From Amoeboaphelidium protococcarum (Eukaryota; Aphelidiomycota; Aphelidea), in NCBI GenBank assembly GCA_023515745.1, contig JALECJ010000056.1:722409-786408 (forward strand): a stretch of 64,000 bases of DNA, read 5' to 3'. Positions 59,371 through 64,000 of this stretch are shown here, in pieces. The notes below the pieces were generated by a model that ran no database searches, was not told where the DNA came from, and saw only the letters and a program-made list of their open reading frames with translations. Both the position numbers and the translations under genes were made by a program. Within the stretch, counting starts at the first letter, position 1. Each line of letters opens with the position of its first letter.

Positions 59371-61067
59371 AGTGAATAGGGATAGGAGGGAGGAGACAGA
59401 GGAGAGAACACAGTTTCTTGCATTGATCGGATCGTTCCATGGCATGCTGAAGAAAGAAGCATTACTGCTTAGCCATCCAATAGTCTAGCTGAATGTTCTA
59501 TACGGTAGCTATCCATCAGCTGCCACAACAATGTTGTGCTTGTGAAAGAGAATGCTTCTTTAGTCTCCTCGTAAGAGTCAATCATACGAACTGTGATAGC
59601 CGGTTTGGTGATGCCAAAGTCCATTGGTCAAGGACTGTTAATTAGTGCGCAGTAATATCATCATCTCCTAGTTTGAAGTAAAGCCAATGTCCATTACTTT
59701 GTCGATGTTTAATCTTGGTTGCATCACCGAAGTCGTAGCTAAAGATTACCTTCCATCCATTGCTGTCTGTTGCCAGTAGATTTAGTGTATACAATTCAGG
59801 CTATACACCGTATATTTGAAGTTGATGAATCAAGTTTACGGAAAGACGCTCTTACAAAGTACAATATTCTGTTGGATCCGGCGATCATTGTAATTCAGCC
59901 AGTCAGATATTAAGGAAGATATCCAGCCATTTGGTTAGTAATTAACAATGCCTTAGAGCGAACAAACGCTGCTTTATGGTTACCCTGTGTACTTCTGAGC
60001 TGGTGATTGGATCAGATGCATAGCTACGATAGAGAGTCGCGGCCGTGCGGTACACAAGGTGAGATTAAAAAACTGCTCGCAGTTTACTCCGGCGTGTCTG
60101 GTTAAACTCCTCTTGGAAATGCATCTGCTGTTGCTGTAATGATCATATTCTTGAATCCGGAATCATTGACTCTGGATATTGTGCGTTGGTACACTTTTAC
60201 TGCATCTAAATATACGTGATTGACGTTACAGTATTAATTTGGTATGATATTCGTTCAGCGGCCTTGTCGAATTCTTTATGAACGTATGAATAGGTGTATC
60301 TCTCTCGAGTTACGCTAGTCTCGGAAAGATCATGGGCCAGTCGTTGATTCGTTACATGCAAAGGCAGTGGCTTGCTAATGATGAGGTGTCAATCGCGATC
60401 GAAAATGGGGCGAATAGTCACTGCATAAGCTGTTCAGTAGTGATGATTAGTGTGAAGTTGTATTCAGTGATGCAAAGCTTTAAGAATGAAAGTTTTCCAA
60501 GTCGAGGTGGGTATGGAATCAGCAGATAGCGTCCTAGTCTCTAATGTCGTCAAGTGAAAGCTGATTGATTTTGGAACAATTAAACAGCTTTAGCAACACT
60601 CTGTCAAGATTGACGGCGCCAACTGAGATTTACTGTGAACTGTGTACACTCTTAGCACCAGACCGAAAGTAAAAGCAGTGTATGTCGAGAATAGGCATCG
60701 CGCGGCGATTAGGACCAACCGTCCTGATGTTGAACAAGCGACGCGGTATGTTAACGAACGCGTCCTCATCAGACTATCCTGTACAGTTGTAAAGTTGTTA
60801 AAGAGAGAATTTTCAAAAGCAGAGTACAGATGACTAAGAGGACGATATGTCCGTAAGTTGATCAACTCTCGCTCAAGTTGCGGACCACTAGTCGTAACTC
60901 CAATCAGGTTCGCCATCTACAAATGATAGAGGGAATGCCTGGGAACAAGTAAATTTATGATCACAAAAAGCAACTATGAGTGAATGCAGAAATGAAATCT
61001 ACTCAATGTTGAGCAACATTGTGAAATAGCAATTGCGTACTTCAATAGCATGAGATTTTCAGTTCAT
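59369..61067 (+). repeat. 1.7 kb segment, copy 2 (empty-site version)
   Basis: Second copy of 52289-53987. Unlike copy 1 it continues straight past the insertion point (gttcat then cgacgatc at 61068) into the LSU rRNA 3' flank, so it carries the uninterrupted target site. A 108-residue minus-strand frame (60916-60590) is open here too, with several amino-acid changes from copy 1. Confidence 0.95.
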
Positions 61068-61429
61068 CGACGATCATACCACAAATGATCTACCTGAACT
61101 CGTTTCGATCTCAGTAGTCAAGATTTGTCGGGCTCTAGTAGTACTTTGATCAGAGATGGCAAGGGAATGTAGAGTGTTGTCGATTTACTTTTTTGGTCGA
61201 GTTATCGTTCAATGGGATCTGCTCCATCGTGGCCAGTATATACACGCCTACAAATCTTAAGCGCACTGTAATTGAAGCATGCACTTTGTGGAGCAAGGCG
61301 CGTCTGTTTACACTATACACCCCTACAGCCATACATATGACAATGGTTGAAATTGCTTCGTGTGTTGAAGCAAAAGCAATATCAACAGCAACAATTGTGA
61401 CATTGTTGATGTTGAATTGTGTGTGACAA
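61068..61429. other. spacer downstream of the LSU rRNA 3' end
   Basis: About 360 bp of unique spacer. An open plus frame (61193-61426) has no recognisable domain. In rDNA orientation (minus) this would be the start of the intergenic spacer. Confidence 0.55.
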
Positions 61430-61850
61430 ATCCTTAGAACGGGCGAGCTTAATCTCAGCAGATCGTAGCAACAAGGCTACTCTACTGCTTACAATACTCG
61501 GTTCACGTAAAGTCGTCTGCAATGGATCTACTAGATTTCCTGGTTTTTAATTGTTATGATGAGACTGAGATTGGCAAAGAATCTTGCACAATCAAATAGA
61601 CTCGCAAACATGACTTGGACCACAAAAGTGGCTATTGCTGTCAATGACAGAAAATCATTTAAATAAGACTCTGCACTCGCTAGCACGGATTCCGACTTAG
61701 AGGCGTTCAGCCGTAATCCAACGGATGATAGCTTCGCGTCAGTATAGCTGGTCAGCTAAACGCAAATGCCATGGATCCGAAACAACGGTTCCTCTCGTAC
61801 TGAGTTGTATTACTATGGAGAGACTCTATGTATACAATACTACTACTCAT

Positions 61851-61905
<55 letters not shown>

Positions 61906-61950
61906 ATTAGTGGGTGAACAATCCAACGCTTGGCGAATTCTGCTTCGCCG

Positions 61951-61986
<36 letters not shown>

Positions 61987-62030
61987 GCGTCGCTTTGAAC
62001 GCTCTGCCGCCACAAGCCAGTTATCCCTTT
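61430..62030 (-). rRNA. LSU (25S/28S) rRNA, 3' fragment of about 600 nt
   Basis: The minus strand reads conserved LSU domains V-VI: GGGATAACTGGCTTGTGGC at the 5' edge (about 62030), CTTTTTGATCCTTCGATGTC, GTTCACCCACTAATAGGG, GTGAGCTGGGTTTAGACCG, the sarcin-ricin loop AGTACGAGAGGAACCG (61801-61786) and the 3' terminal block GAGTATTGTAAGC...GAGATTAAGC (about 61502-61446). The 3' end is placed near 61430 from similarity to the yeast terminus. Upstream of AGGGATAAC the homology stops abruptly and AT-rich unrelated DNA follows, so more than 80% of the gene is missing. The remaining part looks undegraded, so truncation is recent or reflects an array edge or chimeric join. Confidence 0.93.
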
Positions 62031-62365
62031 TTACTCGAATTATTTTTATTTTCTTCTCTACTATATAGCTATTTGAACATACTAGAGTAGTTTATTGCAT
62101 TAAAATTAATTTATTTTTGATGTTGAAATGCATGATGTATGATGGTCATATTTGGCGTTTCGTTGTGCTTTAACGGTCATATTTGACACTTTCGTTCCAT
62201 CATCGCTCTCTGTCTCGCGTCGCGTCCCCCTCAATTTCTGCTCGCTCTTCTTTCATTCGTCTCCAATCAGTCAATCACTCCTGATCACTCCTTAATACTC
62301 CTCACACGCTACTCCTTACTCACTCCTTAATACACTTGATCATTCACGTTGAAAATTTACTAATC
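62031..62365. other. intergenic, Pyr-rich
   Basis: About 335 bp. A repeated phrase CACTCCTTAATAC-like occurs two to three times at about 62275-62335. No gene is visible. It abuts the broken end of the LSU fragment. Confidence 0.5.
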
Positions 62366-62572
62366 ATGCAAGAAGAAGAAGAAGAACATCATCTGCCTTA
62401 TTATTCATCCTAAAGAAGAAAGTGTCAAGAATGTAATAAGAAGGATTAAAGATCTAACGTGTATTGTGTCAAGTGTGACAAGTTCTTTTGCATGAACAAG
62501 CGTAACTGCTTTTATGAGTATCACAGAAGACTCTTTGAAGAAGATTAGGATGATTAACAGAACAAGGATTGA
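62366..62572 (+). CDS. small protein with piggyBac-type C-terminal zinc ribbon
   Basis: A 68-residue frame from the ATG at 62366 to TGA 62570-62572. After an acidic MQEEEEE start, residues 19-50 read RRKCQECNKKDQ, then VYCVKCDKFFCM, then NCFYEYHRR. The spacing C-x2-C ... C-x2-C ... C-x(n)-C ... H matches the cysteine-rich zinc domain at the end of piggyBac transposases (CxxC, YxCxxC, LC, CFxxYH). No DDD catalytic domain is in frame nearby. It could be a transposase remnant or a domesticated stand-alone DNA-binding domain. UAA/UAG are used as Gln within it. Confidence 0.6.
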
Positions 62573-63007
62573 AAGTTGGAAATTGTTTAATCTGTATGAT
62601 AAGTTTAAATGAATATAAATCAGTTTATCTTTAAACACGTGTTGAAATGTTACTGTTTTCCGTTTAATAGAATGTGTATCAAATAACAGCGGTTATAATT
62701 ATTTACTAATCGATCAACAAAATCACTCATGTACATGAAACAAGGCCGCGCGCGATTTAGAGGATGTTCTAGACTTGCATTACGCCACTAATAAAGCCGT
62801 GTTGTTTTAGCTTGATCATGATCCAATGCAAAACGCCTTAAGATCTAACGCGATCTTGTCGCCATGTTTTCGGAAAAGGAAATTAGTGCATGAAACAGAT
62901 TGTTTCAGATCGCCCCATCGCCACTGATTAGTAGAACTCTAATCAAATCGTCCCAACTCTAATCTCTTACAACAATATTGCAACATTAAATACGCGTTCT
63001 AATAAGT
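62573..63007. other. intergenic, no feature seen
   Basis: About 435 bp between the zinc-ribbon ORF and the right-edge gene. AT-rich with scattered GATC and CGCGCG motifs (near 62752). I see no RNA gene or repeat. Confidence 0.45.
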
Positions 63008-64000
63008 ATGAATAACAGAAGATGGTGGTGGGAATCTAGATTTATTAATCCTTTGCTGCCTGTAAGACTCCATCAAGAAGTTAAGTTGATATGCCTGGGA
63101 ACTAATGCATTTCATTGCTGTAATGAAACTCCAACTCTGTTGCACTTCAATCAAAGACTTTGCACCAAATGTCAAGTGGCTGTCAATTGCTTTAAGAAGA
63201 AGAGGAGCAAGAAAAGTGGCAGTTCTCGAGTGTATATTAGAAGGGTGGTGTATAGAAAGGACTCTGATCAGTAAGACTTCACGCCTTATATCAATCGTTA
63301 CATCACGGTAAAGCAGCTGTTGCTTGAGTCCAACTTGGTCATATGTCAACACTGTTCAAGAGACGTGGACGTGTTTAGAACATCAGATCCACAATTGTGC
63401 ACCGTCTGCTACGCCGCGTATAACAGGAGAAGGAAATCCAGTATTGATAAGGAGAACGTTCCTGATGGAGAACACGCGTAGTTCACTCTGGATCCGTCTA
63501 TTAATACAAATGGTCACACTGGTCCTGATGAACTCCTATACGACAAGGCTACCAGTGCTGGCGGTGATTCTGGGCGCGCGTTGGTCTGTCTCTTTGGTAG
63601 ATCTAGCAATGCTGGAGAGAACAAGATTTAGCCAGACTTTGGCTTGGCGGCTACCTTGGCAAATAAGCTTGTAGAAGCACGCCTGGAGTGGAATGAAGAT
63701 AAGAGCATCATGCTGCCAAGAGAAAGAACCTATAAGCTGGTTGGAAAATACCATGGTAATGGGATGTTCAAGGCATCTATGATGGCAAAGAAGTCAGCCA
63801 TGAAGGATTATAGAACGTACGCTAACGTCCCTAATGATCTTTAGCAGTGGAATGTTCAAGATGAAGATTATATCTTACTGACTGGATTGCATCCTGCTGC
63901 TTTTGGTACTGGCAATCCTTTATATGTGTTGGAGTATCTGTTTGCAGTATCATTGAGAGTGAATCTGCATCAAGTATACATGGTATTTCTTGGTCATACA
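63008..64000 (+). CDS. unknown Cys-rich protein, 3' end outside window
   Basis: A frame of 331 codons from the ATG at 63008 stays open to the right edge. It has two zinc-ribbon-like Cys clusters: HCCNE with CTKC (about residues 35-57), then ICQHC with CTVC (about 109-132), the second followed by a basic RRRKSS stretch. The later part (from about 215) looks globular (AATLANKLVEARLEWNEDKS, YKLVGKYHGNGMFKASMMAKK, LTGLHPAAFGTGNPLYVLEYLF). I recognise no family. Two zinc modules plus a basic patch suggest nucleic-acid binding, and its position next to a transposase-like zinc ribbon leaves a mobile-element origin open. UAR codons are in frame. Confidence 0.6.

Noticed and set aside
52289-61067. Long direct repeats as a composite transposon
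   Set aside because: The 1.7 kb repeats have no terminal inverted structure or transposase, and copy 2 continues past the integration point; a haplotype join explains them better.
1-64000. tRNA genes and CRISPR arrays
   Set aside because: I looked for B-box GTTCGANTC contexts in intergenic DNA and for evenly spaced direct repeats and saw none; hits such as GGTTCGAATTCC at 43988 lie inside coding frames.

Overview
The window is protist-type nuclear DNA. Its genes only make sense if UAA and UAG are read as glutamine and UGA is the single stop. The clearest proof is the methylcrotonyl-CoA carboxylase beta gene at 16.7-18.5 kb, where UAR codons fall on family-conserved Gln positions. Almost every gene reads as one long frame closed by TGA once this rule is used. 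Introns are few, short (mostly 55-77 nt) and GT-AG, and genes are packed closely on both strands. Two gene families found here, a neutral trehalase with the calcium-binding N-terminal domain and an exomer ChAPs protein, are best known from fungi. I therefore infer a deep fungal relative or other opisthokont with a UAR=Gln code (an aphelid-like lineage would be one to test). This is inference only; other UAR=Gln lineages are not excluded.

Layout. 0-16 kb: TTI1-like HEAT protein and SNW1/SKIP splicing factor (both minus), an unknown acidic protein, dolichyldiphosphatase (minus, two introns), a SAPS-like phosphatase regulator (plus), two tandem paralogous secreted proteins of unknown function (minus) and a VHS-GAT adaptor (minus). 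16-24 kb, all plus: a small unknown ORF, MCC beta, a Gln-rich coiled-coil protein, a GGQ mitochondrial release-factor-like protein, a MutL homologue and a VPS39-type C-terminal protein. 24-46 kb: neutral trehalase (minus), a transmembrane receptor-like kinase carrying an in-frame TGA (plus), an NDUFAF7-family methyltransferase (minus), a DH-PH RhoGEF (minus), sestrin (plus), one or more unresolved exon-rich minus-strand genes (37.7-39.3 kb), TFIIIC tau131/GTF3C3 (plus) and ChAPs (plus). 46.4-48.8 kb: two tandem secreted expansin-like proteins (minus).

48.8-62 kb is a different landscape without convincing host genes. It holds degenerate repeats, a 1.7 kb segment present twice, a complete young Ty3/gypsy-type LTR retrotransposon (minus strand, one 1,606-codon Gag-Pol frame that itself uses UAR=Gln), a single N, and the last ~600 nt of an LSU rRNA gene (minus). 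This looks like rDNA intergenic spacer at a truncated rDNA edge. The doubled flank around the N reads best as an insertion-bearing allele joined in tandem to the empty allele during assembly.

62-64 kb returns to coding DNA: a 68-residue protein with a piggyBac-type C-terminal zinc ribbon and an unknown Cys-rich protein running off the right edge.

The host genes are mostly housekeeping (splicing, PI3K-like kinase maturation, glycosylation, leucine catabolism, DNA repair, Pol III transcription, vesicle traffic, stress signalling) with no operon-like logic. The accessory interest lies in the receptor kinase, the secreted paralogue pairs, the TGA anomalies and the rDNA/retrotransposon block.
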